Assembly (NCBI GenBank): GCA_014763615.1 | Contig: JACXVB010000019.1 | Span: 1-49,513 of the forward strand | Reading direction: 5' to 3' | DNA: 49,513 nucleotides | Source: Sphingobacteriales bacterium | GTDB taxonomy: Bacteria > Bacteroidota > Bacteroidia > Sphingobacteriales > Sphingobacteriaceae | Shown: in pieces, positions 16,025 through 24,647 of the stretch | Layout: every line of letters starts with the position of its first letter | Position numbering within the stretch: the first letter of the stretch is position 1 | Translations under genes and position numbers: made by a program | Notes under the pieces: generated by a model | The model's input: only the letters and a program-made list of their open reading frames with translations | Told to the model about the DNA's origin: nothing | Databases searched by the model: none

Positions 16025-16606
16025 ATGAAAAAAATCGTATTAGCAGTATTTTTGCTCATCTTAACCTCCGCCGGAGCATCTGCGCAATTTCACTTAGGTA
16101 TAAAAGGAGGTTTAAATTATACCACTATTAAAGCACAAGACAATCAGTTTGATGAAAGCGGTATTTTGGGTTATCAAGTTGGAGTTTGGTCTAGAATTGG
16201 AAAAAGTTTTTATTTACAGCCCGAAATTTACGTGGGTTCAAAGGGCTCTAACATCACTTTTTCTACAGGTTCTACAACCACAGAAGCCAAACAAAAATTC
16301 ACTACTTTAGACGTTCCTGTACTATTGGGAACCCGAATTGGAAAAGACAAATTAAATTTCAGAATTATGGCTGGCCCTTCATTTCAATTTAATTTAGATG
16401 ATAATAGCAGTGCTTTTTCTCAAGCGGTAAATCCAGATTTTTACAAATACCGCGATTATGTGACCAATTTACAGGCCGGAGCAGGGATCGATTTGGGAAA
16501 CTTATCCGTTGATTTAAGATATGAAACGAGTTTGCAAGACATCAATAAAAATGATGGACAGAAACAAAGTTTATTACACTTGAGCTTAGGATTTAAGATT
16601 TTATAA
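16025..16606 (+). CDS. outer-membrane beta-barrel protein (PorT-like)
   Basis: A 193-residue protein with a signal peptide cut after SAGASAQ, then HLGIKGGLNYT, a typical opening of the OMP_b-brl_2/PorT-like small barrels. Alternating strands (VGVWSRIG, FYLQPEIYVGSKG, LDVPVLLGTRIG, NFRIMAGPSFQFN) run to a C-terminal HLSLGFKIL ending in hydrophobic residues, as in 8-stranded barrels. Cargo or partner is unknown. It is followed by a strong terminator and converges on the DUF4397 gene. Confidence 0.8.
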   Translation: MKKIVLAVFLLILTSAGASAQFHLGIKGGLNYTTIKAQDNQFDESGILGYQVGVWSRIGKSFYLQPEIYVGSKGSNITFSTGSTTTEAKQKFTTLDVPVLLGTRIGKDKLNFRIMAGPSFQFNLDDNSSAFSQAVNPDFYKYRDYVTNLQAGAGIDLGNLSVDLRYETSLQDINKNDGQKQSLLHLSLGFKIL

Positions 16607-16683
16607 AAAGCAAAACAGCGTTCGTAAAAAGAAATTTTAGCAAGTTTTATTTACATTTCTTTAATGGATATTTTTTAAAAATT

Positions 16684-16732
16684 AAATCCCGAATATTTAA
16701 CATGAAAATGGTTAAATATTCGGGATTTTTAT
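16684..16732. terminator. strong bidirectional terminator
   Basis: An 18-base perfect inverted repeat (16684-16701 and 16711-16728, starting AAATCCCGAAT and ending ATTCGGGATTT) with a 9-base loop and a T-run, between the convergent barrel gene and the DUF4397 gene. Confidence 0.85.
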
Positions 16733-16752
16733 TATTCAGCTAGCGTATTAGC

Positions 16753-17538
16753 CTAATTTATTGTACTGTAAAAAGTAGTATAAAAAGTAACTGCAAATGG
16801 AAAAGAGGAGTCACCTGAAATACCCCTTGTATAAATAGTATAAGCTCTGCCTTTTGTTAAAGTTGCGGTTAATGTTCCCAGTGTTTCCTGAGTATTTGCA
16901 TCTTTTAAAAGATACTTGTTGGTTTGGCCAGGCTTAGGTATCGTAACCCAATCTGAAACCTCTCCACTTGGAACAGCAGATACAATCTTTTCATTAGTTA
17001 CGTCTTGTAACATATCCAAAGCAGGACCGCCTCCATACAAATTCAATAAGCGAATAAAAACTTTAGTGGTATCAGTGGCCGGTCTTACATCCTCTATCAT
17101 TTTATAGCTAGGGATTTGTTTAGTTGAAGTATTGTAAAGTCCGTTGGTGATGATGCTATAATATTTACCACCCTCAGGATTAATATTTGTACTAAATACT
17201 TCCAAATTAGGGTCTGTACTGGCACCAGCTAAAGTTTTTGCAGACAATGTTTGACTTCCAGAAATAGTATTAGCATATCCAAAACTAGGAAACAAACCAT
17301 TATAGGCGAAGCCACCGGTCTCTAAACCTGAGGTTGAATAACCGGCAGAAAACTTAGTTCCGTTTACATAGAAGTTTACAACTGGACTTCCAGGAGATAA
17401 GTTTAATAGTTTTAAGTAAGCATATTTGTTACTTCCAATTTCTAATTTCTCATAAGTAGTGTTCTCTACTAATGTGCCTTTTTTACAAGCTGTAAAAAGT
17501 CCGAAACCTAAAGCAAGAATCAATATTAATTTTTTCAT
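16753..17538 (-). CDS. DUF4397-type surface lipoprotein of the SusCD cluster
   Basis: A 261-residue lipoprotein: MKKLILILALGFGLFTAC gives the lipobox with Cys18. The body resembles DUF4397 proteins: YLKLLNLSPGSPVVNFYVNG near residue 40 and a repeat of the pattern near FIRLLNLYGGGPALDMLQD. Two related immunoglobulin-like modules are likely. It is the last gene of the susC-susD operon (20 bases after susD), so it is probably a cell-surface glycan-binding partner of the SusCD complex; that role is inference from position. Confidence 0.75.
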   Translation of the reverse strand: MKKLILILALGFGLFTACKKGTLVENTTYEKLEIGSNKYAYLKLLNLSPGSPVVNFYVNGTKFSAGYSTSGLETGGFAYNGLFPSFGYANTISGSQTLSAKTLAGASTDPNLEVFSTNINPEGGKYYSIITNGLYNTSTKQIPSYKMIEDVRPATDTTKVFIRLLNLYGGGPALDMLQDVTNEKIVSAVPSGEVSDWVTIPKPGQTNKYLLKDANTQETLGTLTATLTKGRAYTIYTRGISGDSSFPFAVTFYTTFYSTIN

Positions 17539-17557
17539 CGTGTTTTAATTTAGAGTT

Positions 17558-19129
17558 TTAATTAGGTTCAGAGAACCACATTACATAAGTGTGATAATCA
17601 GGCTTATCTCCGCCAATTTTCTTCAGGGCTTCTAAATTCCAAATATATTCAGAATTGTATCTCGGGCGATATCTTTGTGCAGGTTTACCACCATTATCTG
17701 CATAAAAAGTAGCCGGAAAATCAAAATAACCTGCATACGGATTATTACCTTGAGAATCACCTACATTATAGTGATATTTCCTCAAATCACTCCAAGTTTC
17801 CACAAAGCCATAACCCCATAGGGCAATAAATTTTTGCAACATAATGTCACTTAAAGTTAAAGTGGCGGCACTTTGTTTAACAGAAGCGCTTAGCATATAA
17901 GCATCTCTTTTGGCATTAGAAATAGCAGGTCCCAGATTACTAACAAACTCAATATGTGCAAGAATTCCTTTTTTATAGGCATCATAAGCTACTGTGGGTT
18001 GATTAGCTCTAAAAGCAGCCTCTGCTTTGATGAATTGAATTTCAGCATAAGTCATAATAGGGAATCCAGCGTTATCTTTAAACAAGTATTTGCCGTTACC
18101 TGCACCTGGATTAGTAGAACCAGGTATACCCCATGGGTTTGGCATTATATTTTTTAAAGCGGTTGTACCTGGATCTCCTACAGCGGGGAGCACTCCTCTA
18201 AATATACCATCAGGAGAAGCCGTTATCATGTTATTTCTTCTTGGATCAACTATTGTATCTTGAGGATTTGTGAGAGGACCATTTAATGTTCCGTTTAGTA
18301 AACCTACTAATATATTTGTTTGCCTAAAGGTACCAATATTACTCCTTAGTGGACCAAAGAAATTGGCATTAGCACTTGTTGTGCCATCATTTGGAATGAT
18401 AAAATTATCAGAGTTACTAGCTAGAGATTTATCACAATACTCAATTACTTTTTCTGGATTATAATCTGCTTTATTTATTTGATTGTTTAGGTTTCTGGCC
18501 AATAATCCATAATTAAACTTTATCCATTTAGAATTATCTCCATGATAAATTAAATCAGATGGGGCCATTGCAGCAACAGTTCCTTTACCATCAGTGCGGC
18601 TAAAGTTTGCAATAGATTCATTCGCTAACCTTACAACTTCTGCATAAACATCTGGTTGAGGATCATAATCAAAAACATATCTATTAGGTTCAAAAGCTTC
18701 TTTTAATATGATATCTCCATGATAATCTGTTGTAATTTGCCAACTCCATGCCCTTAAAGATTGAGCTAATCCTAAAAAATTATATTCTTCTTTAGCGGTT
18801 GCATCATCCATTATTAAACCTAAATTTGCTCCTAAGCCAAAGTAATTTGTTCTCCAAATTTCACCGGTAGCATCACTTCCTTGTAACCAACCATGCACTT
18901 CCGCAAAATAATTTGAAGTATTTCTACCCCAAAATTGAATTACATTGCTTAAATATCTCGAATCAAACTGTACTCCTCTTTCCATTTGCGCAAAAAGTGG
19001 CATGGTTAAGGTTTTACTATTTGGAGTTTGTGGAGTTGCAGGATCTGTATTTATATCCAAATACTTTTTACAACCCCCTAATACTATTAATAAAACAGCA
19101 GCAAAAGACAATATATATTTACTTTTCAT
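17558..19129 (-). CDS. SusD/RagB-like outer-membrane lipoprotein
   Basis: A 523-residue lipoprotein with lipobox LLIVLGGC (Cys19 or Cys20 region) and the SusD start KKYLDINTDPATPQTP. It looks like the SusD-like_2 branch: TPR-type helices, LGLAQSLRAWSWQITTDYHGDIIL, and a C-terminal QRYRPRYNSEYIWN. SusD proteins form the lid over a SusC transporter and capture glycan or peptide ligands at the cell surface. It follows susC after 11 bases. The ligand is not readable from sequence; the adjacent amino-sugar genes suggest a GlcNAc/MurNAc-type ligand. Confidence 0.92.
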   Translation of the reverse strand: MKSKYILSFAAVLLIVLGGCKKYLDINTDPATPQTPNSKTLTMPLFAQMERGVQFDSRYLSNVIQFWGRNTSNYFAEVHGWLQGSDATGEIWRTNYFGLGANLGLIMDDATAKEEYNFLGLAQSLRAWSWQITTDYHGDIILKEAFEPNRYVFDYDPQPDVYAEVVRLANESIANFSRTDGKGTVAAMAPSDLIYHGDNSKWIKFNYGLLARNLNNQINKADYNPEKVIEYCDKSLASNSDNFIIPNDGTTSANANFFGPLRSNIGTFRQTNILVGLLNGTLNGPLTNPQDTIVDPRRNNMITASPDGIFRGVLPAVGDPGTTALKNIMPNPWGIPGSTNPGAGNGKYLFKDNAGFPIMTYAEIQFIKAEAAFRANQPTVAYDAYKKGILAHIEFVSNLGPAISNAKRDAYMLSASVKQSAATLTLSDIMLQKFIALWGYGFVETWSDLRKYHYNVGDSQGNNPYAGYFDFPATFYADNGGKPAQRYRPRYNSEYIWNLEALKKIGGDKPDYHTYVMWFSEPN

Positions 19130-19140
19130 AATTTTCTTCT

Positions 19141-22100
19141 TTAAAATCCAACTTTAACGCCTAAATTATAACCTCTTGGTAAGCCAACAGAACCAAAATC
19201 TATCCCTGTACCTCCAAGGCCACCGGTGGCAGCACTTAACCCGTTAACTGCTGGATCCACACCTTTATAATTAGTTAATAATAACAAATCTGTTCCGGTA
19301 ATGAATATGTTAGCACTTTTAAACACCTTGCTTTTGATAAACATTTTACTTGGCAGGTTGTAGGAGAGCGTAATATCTTTCATTCTTATCCAATTGATAT
19401 CTTTTTCTAAAAAGTCTAAAGTGTTGTAATAGGTTGAGTAATAAGCGGTGGTTATATAAGGGGTAACAATAACATTATTTTGCGTTGGGTTCGCAGTATT
19501 CTCTAAACCATCTCTTAAAACTCCTTTAATTATACGCGGAATTTCTCTATCTAAACTTAATTTAGAGACACCTCTTTGATATAAGTAGAGTTCTGTTGCA
19601 TTATAAATATCACCTCCCTTTCTAATATCGAATAAGAAGGAAAGGTTAAAACTTTTAAATGTAAAACTATTTGTTAAACCAACCGTAAAGTCTGGTGCTC
19701 GGTCTCCAATCGGGGTAAAATTTGCATCTTTTATAGGCATTCCGTTGACTGGGTTAATTAGTAAATCTCCATTATTGTTTTTTAGATATTGGATACCGGC
19801 AAAAGCCGATACAGAAGAACCAACTGTATATTGTGCCCTCACATTATCAAACAACCAAGTATCTGATAAATAAAACACATTCTGGCCAGCAGGGAGTGAT
19901 AAAATATTTCCTCTCTGACGAGCAATATTTGCACTAATATCCCAAGCAAATTTTTTGGTTTGTATAGGAGTACCTTTAACCAATAATTCAAAACCTCTAT
20001 AGCGAATTTTACCACTATTGATATATCCTAAAATTGCACCAGTTCCGTAACTTAAGCGGGGTGCAGTAATTTGTTTATCAGATAAAGTCTCGAAATATGA
20101 AAAATCAAAAGATAATCTATTTTTTAATATGCTTAATTCTAAACCTGCTTCTTTAGATGTTGTAAATTCTGCTTTTAAATCTGGGTTACCAGCAATTACA
20201 TAAGTAGCAAAGCCACCTCCAGTAGTGGTTTGAGGCACTAATTTAGTTTTGGTAATGTAAGCTACCCTAGCGTCTTTACCCGATTGCCCCCAAGAGGCTC
20301 TCAACTTTCCAAAAGAAAGCCAACTCAAGTTTTTAAATGGGGCCAATTCCGAAAACACAAAACTTAAAGAGGTTGCTGGATAAAAAAAGCTGTAGTTATT
20401 AATAGGCAGTGTTGACGATAAATCTTGCCTTCCGGTTAAAGTTAAAAAAAGAAATTCGTCATATCCTAATTCCGCACTTGCAAAGAAACCCACTTTACGC
20501 TTTAATTCATCTGTATAAGCAACTCTTTGTGTTGCCGGATCTGTATTGTTTAGGCTATAAAAATCTTGTTGATAAAACTTAGATCCAAACTGAGCATTAA
20601 CTTGATAAGAATCATCTCTAATGTCAGTGCCTAATCGAAGAATCGGTTTAAATTTTCCAAAATCTTTTTTAAGAGTTGTGATAAATGTTCCTGTGTATAA
20701 AATCTCGTTGGCGTTGTAGGTATTGATACCTCCGCCAGAATAGGAAGATCCAGAAACATTAGCATTGTAAGCTTGCGGATTGTATGCCGAAAGTCCTTGT
20801 CCTGCTGTAACATCGGCACCTCCTCTGGCTGAAATAGTCAACCAATCTAATGGTTTGTAATCTATTCCAATATTGGCTAAAACTCTTTTATTTTGATCTC
20901 TGTTCGGGTTATATTTCACTCCCCAATAAGGGTTGTCTAACTCACCGTTATAGCTGCCTGTAATTGTTCTACGATCACCAGATGCAGTTAAATAATTACG
21001 CATATCATCGGTAATGGGCCAAGTTAAAGCACTGATCATTGGGCTACCGGCACCTTTATAGGTTTTATCAGTTTTAGAATTAATCAAATTTAATGAAGCA
21101 TTCATACTTAGCTTCTTACTGATGTTAGAGACACCTGAAATTTTAAAGTTTATATTTTTATAACCAGTTCCGGGAATAACACCTGTTTGGTTAGTATAGC
21201 TTAATGTTGATCTTAAGGATAACTTTTCAGAACCTCCTTCTACACTAGCATTGTGCCTTTGAGTAAAACCTGTCTGATAAAAGTTCCCAACATTGTCATA
21301 GGTTGGTAAATTACTAGGATATTTTGCACCAAAGAATACACGTGATTGGTTTTCTTCATCAAATATTCCACCAGCACCTGGCCCATAAACAGTTTGAATT
21401 GGAGGGAAACGATAAGCGTTTTCCACTCTAAAATTATTACTATAATTAACTCTTGTTGTACCAGCTTTAGCTTTTTTGGTGGTAATTACAACAGCTCCAG
21501 AAGCACCTGCTGTTCCATATAAAGCAGAAGCCTCAGGGCCTTTCAATATGGTGATAGTCTCAATATCTTCAGGATTGATATCCATCGCTCTGTTACCAAA
21601 ATCATTAGTTCTGTTGTAGGTTCCCTCATTAACCAAGTTATATTCTGAAAAAGTTCGATTAGAAATGGGTAAACCATCAACAACAAATAGAGGTTGATTA
21701 TCTCCGTCTAGTGACACTGCCCCTCTTATTATAATCTGAGAAGATGCGCCAGGGGTGCCATTCGTTGGAGTAATAGTGGCCCCAGCTACACGACCTTGTA
21801 AGGCATTAATAAAATTCTCGCGCTGCGTACCCGCTACATCGCTGCCTTTAATGGTTTGTGCGGAGTAACCTAAAGCTTTTTTATCACGTGAAATACCAAA
21901 AGCAGTTACTACTACTTCATTCAAAGCTTTTGAATCCTGTTTCAAGGAGACATTAATCTCGTTTGTTGCAGAAACAGTCTTTTGCTGGCTAATTGTTCCA
22001 ATAAAGGAGAATATTAGAACGTCACCAACTTTTGCTTTGATAGCATACTTCCCTGAAACATCAGTTTGGGTACCAATGGAAGTTCCTTTAATCTTTACAG

Positions 22101-22227
22101 ATACGCCTGGGATTGGCAACCCGTCTTCAATTGAGGTTACTTTTCCGGTAATGTTTTTTTCTTGGGCTTGCGTAAAACCGATAAAAAAAAACATCTCGAA
22201 AAATAACAAGAGTAAGATTTTTTTCAT
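19141..22227 (-). CDS. SusC/RagA TonB-linked outer-membrane transporter
   Basis: A 1028-residue SusC-type receptor. It has a signal peptide, then a carboxypeptidase-regulatory-like domain (KNITGKVTSIEDGLPIPGVSVKIKGT), the LNEVVVTAFG segment, a plug with FVVDGLPIS and ILKGPEASALYG, and a long barrel ending RGYNLGVKVGF. It imports ligands delivered by SusD using the TonB system. First gene of a susC-susD-DUF4397 operon. Upstream lie an inverted repeat (22285-22302) and a TGC direct repeat (22309-22322), probable control sites. Complete, no frameshift. Confidence 0.95.
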   Translation of the reverse strand: MKKILLLLFFEMFFFIGFTQAQEKNITGKVTSIEDGLPIPGVSVKIKGTSIGTQTDVSGKYAIKAKVGDVLIFSFIGTISQQKTVSATNEINVSLKQDSKALNEVVVTAFGISRDKKALGYSAQTIKGSDVAGTQRENFINALQGRVAGATITPTNGTPGASSQIIIRGAVSLDGDNQPLFVVDGLPISNRTFSEYNLVNEGTYNRTNDFGNRAMDINPEDIETITILKGPEASALYGTAGASGAVVITTKKAKAGTTRVNYSNNFRVENAYRFPPIQTVYGPGAGGIFDEENQSRVFFGAKYPSNLPTYDNVGNFYQTGFTQRHNASVEGGSEKLSLRSTLSYTNQTGVIPGTGYKNINFKISGVSNISKKLSMNASLNLINSKTDKTYKGAGSPMISALTWPITDDMRNYLTASGDRRTITGSYNGELDNPYWGVKYNPNRDQNKRVLANIGIDYKPLDWLTISARGGADVTAGQGLSAYNPQAYNANVSGSSYSGGGINTYNANEILYTGTFITTLKKDFGKFKPILRLGTDIRDDSYQVNAQFGSKFYQQDFYSLNNTDPATQRVAYTDELKRKVGFFASAELGYDEFLFLTLTGRQDLSSTLPINNYSFFYPATSLSFVFSELAPFKNLSWLSFGKLRASWGQSGKDARVAYITKTKLVPQTTTGGGFATYVIAGNPDLKAEFTTSKEAGLELSILKNRLSFDFSYFETLSDKQITAPRLSYGTGAILGYINSGKIRYRGFELLVKGTPIQTKKFAWDISANIARQRGNILSLPAGQNVFYLSDTWLFDNVRAQYTVGSSVSAFAGIQYLKNNNGDLLINPVNGMPIKDANFTPIGDRAPDFTVGLTNSFTFKSFNLSFLFDIRKGGDIYNATELYLYQRGVSKLSLDREIPRIIKGVLRDGLENTANPTQNNVIVTPYITTAYYSTYYNTLDFLEKDINWIRMKDITLSYNLPSKMFIKSKVFKSANIFITGTDLLLLTNYKGVDPAVNGLSAATGGLGGTGIDFGSVGLPRGYNLGVKVGF

Positions 22228-22284
22228 GTTTTAAATTTTTTAAAGTTTAGTTAGTTTAATTGAAATTGCATTTTTTATCTGCAA

Positions 22285-22302
22285 ACAATCATTAAAGATT
22301 GT
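22285..22302. promoter_or_regulatory. inverted repeat in the susC promoter region
   Basis: ACAATC-N6-GATTGT, 58 bases upstream of the susC ATG and six bases from the TGC repeat at 22309. It could be a regulator site or a leader hairpin; which regulator is unknown. Confidence 0.35.
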
Positions 22303-22308
22303 AAAAAT

Positions 22309-22322
22309 TGCAGAAAAACGCA
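22309..22322 (-). promoter_or_regulatory. putative DeoR-type operator upstream of susC
   Basis: Minus strand TGCGTTTTTCTGCA: two TGC elements with a 10-base period. It matches the site at 24562-24575 at all positions except the two that follow the TGC (A/G swapped). Proposed site for the DeoR-family regulator encoded at 22583. Confidence 0.5.
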
Positions 22323-22430
22323 AATTATTATTGTGTTTTTTTAAAAATTAGGTAATCACTATGGATAATAAATTTTAAATATATTTATTCATAGTTAAGT
22401 TATGTGTTCATAGAGAGGTTAAAGGTTGTT

Positions 22431-22449
22431 TTTCAATGCTTTTCAATGC
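22431..22449. promoter_or_regulatory. twin TTTCAATGC direct repeat upstream of deoR
   Basis: TTTCAATGC occurs at 22431-22439 and 22441-22449, giving TGC elements 10 bases apart as in the other candidate operators of this island. It may serve autoregulation of deoR, 134 bases upstream of its start. Confidence 0.45.
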
Positions 22450-22582
22450 GGTTTAGCTAATTGGGCATCCATAATTTTATGAACAAAAAATCAAAAAATG
22501 CGAAATTTACAGTAGTTTTCCATTCTGGTATATGCGTTTTATTAGGAAATCAAGAATTAGTTAGAAATTATAAAAATTAAAA

Positions 22583-23329
22583 ATGTTAAAAAAAGAAAGA
22601 CACACTTATATTATGAAGCAAATAAACCTTCACAATAAAGTGTTATCTTCTGATCTAAGTCAACAATTAAATGTTTCGGAAGACACCATTAGAAGAGACC
22701 TTAATGAGTTAGACGAATCGGGTAAATTGTTAAAAGTACATGGAGGTGCCCTGTCTAAATCTTACCATTTTCCTTTCCACCAAAACGAAGTCTATGCCCA
22801 AGAAGCCAAAAAACAGGTGGCTTTAAAAGCAATCCAATTGATAAAAGAAGGGATGGTAGTACTAACTGGCGGAGGAACTACTATGATTGAATTGGCCAAA
22901 ATGATTCCTTTTAGTTTAGAGGCAACTTTTTTTACCATTAGTCCTTTAGTGGCTTTAGAATTAGTTGAACACCCTAAATTAACAGTCATTCTTATTGGTG
23001 GTCAGTTATCAAAAAACGCTCAGATTAATGTTGGCGCCAGTGTGATTAATGATTTATCAGAAATAAAAGTAGATATATGTTTTTTGGGGGCGAACGGTAT
23101 TGATGCAAAAGAGGGGATAACAGATTCTGATTGGGAAGTAGTTCAAGTTAAAAAGGCAATGATTAAATCTACCTCAAAAGTGGTGATTCTTAGCATTTCA
23201 GAAAAATTAAACTCGGTTCAAAAAATGAGAGTTTGTAATTTTAACCAGGTGACGCATTTTATTACAGAGCTAAATCCGAACCACGCAAATCTAGCGTCAT
23301 TTTCGGAGATGAATATTCAGATTCTTTAA
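22583..23329 (+). CDS. DeoR/GlpR-family transcriptional regulator
   Basis: A 248-residue regulator. Residues 1-57 are the DeoR HTH (MLKKERHTYIMKQINLHNKV...VSEDTIRRDLNELDESGKL LKVHGGA pattern), followed by the DeoR C-terminal sugar-phosphate sensor domain with TGGGTTMIELAKM, LIGGQL and FLGANGID. Such proteins usually repress sugar-catabolic genes and are released by a phosphorylated sugar. Its neighbours (susCD, anmK, nagB fusion, nagX) point to an amino-sugar phosphate such as GlcN6P or MurNAc6P (inference). Its stop shares a TTAA with the convergent anmK stop (23326-23329). Confidence 0.92.
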   Translation: MLKKERHTYIMKQINLHNKVLSSDLSQQLNVSEDTIRRDLNELDESGKLLKVHGGALSKSYHFPFHQNEVYAQEAKKQVALKAIQLIKEGMVVLTGGGTTMIELAKMIPFSLEATFFTISPLVALELVEHPKLTVILIGGQLSKNAQINVGASVINDLSEIKVDICFLGANGIDAKEGITDSDWEVVQVKKAMIKSTSKVVILSISEKLNSVQKMRVCNFNQVTHFITELNPNHANLASFSEMNIQIL

Positions 23330-24504
23330 TAAGGCAAACTGATTTTTCCCATACTTAAAGCTTTCGGTCCGAATGCTTTCATATCGCCATAGATTGTCTC
23401 ATTGGCTAAAATCGCGAATAATATAGCTTCTTTCGCATCCGGATTTATATTTAAAGTATCCAAACTAAGAAACTTAACCTGTGGCAAATATTCTTTTAGG
23501 TTTTGTAGCAGTAAGGGATTATGCAAACCTCCCCCGCTAATGTAAACAGTTAAATGCTCTTGGTGAGCCTCATAATAAGTTATGGCATCAGCAATGGCTT
23601 TTGCCGTAAATTTATTAAGTGTGGCTAGTAAATCTTCTTTTGATAGATTGTGAATCTCAGCTTTCATGATAGCATCATTTACCATTTCAAGGTTAAATAG
23701 CTCTGGTCCAGTTGATTTTGGAAAATTTGCCTTAAAAAATGGATGAGTTAACAATTGATGGAGTAATTTTTCGCTACTTTTTCCCTGTCGAGCTAAATTC
23801 GCATCTTCATCAAAAAACTTCCCAAAAAACTTTCTACAAACTTGATCCATCAAAGTATTGCCTGGGCCAACATCTGTACTGGTAACTTCGGTAAATGGAG
23901 CACCAGCAGGTATAAAAGTGAAATTTGAAATTCCCCCAATGTTTAAAAGTATGCGATTTTCATTAGGATTTTGAAACAGCAAATAATCCCCATAAATAGC
24001 TAAAGGAGCGCCTTCTTTACCCTCAGCAACGTTTTTTTGCCTAAAATCACTAAGTGTAATCATGCCAGTTTTCACGGCAAGCATATCTCCATCACCAATT
24101 TGCAAGGTTGCATGATTAAAGCGATCCTTTTCCCTACTGTTTTTAGGGCTGTGAAAAACCGTTTGACCATGACTAGCCAAAAAATCTACTGCATTGGGTT
24201 TGATATTGTTTTTTTTAAGAAAAGACAAAATATACTCGGCATGTTTATCAGAAATAAAAGAGTTAAGCAAAGTCAGGTTTTCTAAATCTACATTTTTCTT
24301 AAAACAAACCGATTGTAGAGAATCTTTTAAATCCTTATTATAGGGATGGGTTTCAAAAGCAATGAGTTGAACTTTAGTTTGCAAGCCATGGCCAGAAATT
24401 TTACATAACGCCATGTCTAAACCATCTAATGAAGTGCCAGACATTAGCCCTAAAATTATTCTTTCAGGCTTTAAACTTGTTTTTACTAATTTTTCTAAGC
24501 CCAT
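23326..24504 (-). CDS. anmK: anhydro-N-acetylmuramic acid kinase
   Basis: A 392-residue ASKHA-type kinase. GLMSGTSLDGLDMALC is the AnmK signature; ASHGQTVFH, NIGGISNFT and TDVGPGNTLMD are further family motifs, and YISGGGLHNPLL is the second phosphate region. AnmK cleaves the 1,6-anhydro ring and phosphorylates anhydro-MurNAc to MurNAc-6-phosphate in cell-wall recycling. ATG at 24504 is preferred: the frame continues 24 codons upstream to 24576, but that part is a hydrophobic stretch unlike AnmK and would run over a proposed operator. It is divergent from the nagB fusion gene and shares its control region. Confidence 0.93.
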   Translation of the reverse strand: MGLEKLVKTSLKPERIILGLMSGTSLDGLDMALCKISGHGLQTKVQLIAFETHPYNKDLKDSLQSVCFKKNVDLENLTLLNSFISDKHAEYILSFLKKNNIKPNAVDFLASHGQTVFHSPKNSREKDRFNHATLQIGDGDMLAVKTGMITLSDFRQKNVAEGKEGAPLAIYGDYLLFQNPNENRILLNIGGISNFTFIPAGAPFTEVTSTDVGPGNTLMDQVCRKFFGKFFDEDANLARQGKSSEKLLHQLLTHPFFKANFPKSTGPELFNLEMVNDAIMKAEIHNLSKEDLLATLNKFTAKAIADAITYYEAHQEHLTVYISGGGLHNPLLLQNLKEYLPQVKFLSLDTLNINPDAKEAILFAILANETIYGDMKAFGPKALSMGKISLPY

Positions 24505-24561
24505 TCTATAATCTAATTTATAAATTAAAGGTATGAAGATTATCGTGAAAAGAATAAAAAA

Positions 24562-24575
24562 CGCAGAAAAATGCA
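24562..24575 (-). promoter_or_regulatory. putative DeoR-type operator in the anmK/nagB gap
   Basis: Minus strand TGCATTTTTCTGCG, the near-identical partner of the susC site (TGCGTTTTTCTGCA). It lies 58 bases upstream of anmK and 49 bases before the nagB -7 box, so it could control both. Confidence 0.5.
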
Positions 24576-24590
24576 ACTAGACTTTTTTTT

Positions 24591-24604
24591 TACAAGAAAA
24601 CGCA
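24591..24604 (-). promoter_or_regulatory. weaker second operator-like site before nagB
   Basis: Minus strand TGCGTTTTCTTGTA matches the susC site at 11 of 14 positions and has TGC and TGT 10 bases apart. It overlaps the expected -33 region of the nagB promoter. Confidence 0.38.
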
Positions 24605-24623
24605 TTTTTTTAAAACAAGTTTT

Positions 24624-24631
24624 TAACTTTG
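24624..24631 (+). promoter_or_regulatory. -7 box of the nagB-PIG-L gene
   Basis: TAACTTTG is an exact TAnnTTTG match, 16 bases before the ATG at 24648, predicting a leader of roughly ten bases. No TTG is visible at -33, consistent with a regulated promoter. Confidence 0.5.
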
Positions 24632-24647
24632 ATTGAAGACACAAAAA

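Larger units (their letters stand above)
22228..22582. other. divergent control region between susC and deoR
   Basis: These 355 bases hold no credible gene. They carry an AT-rich leader with an inverted repeat (22285-22302), a TGC-type direct repeat on the minus strand (22309-22322), a twin TTTCAATGC repeat (22431-22449) and a half-site TGCGTTTT (22533-22540). No exact TAnnTTTG box was found for susC. Confidence 0.6.

Noticed and set aside
23326-24576. Longer AnmK starting at 24576
   Set aside because: The extra 24 residues are hydrophobic and unlike AnmK, and would overlap the proposed operator; ATG at 24504 is preferred.
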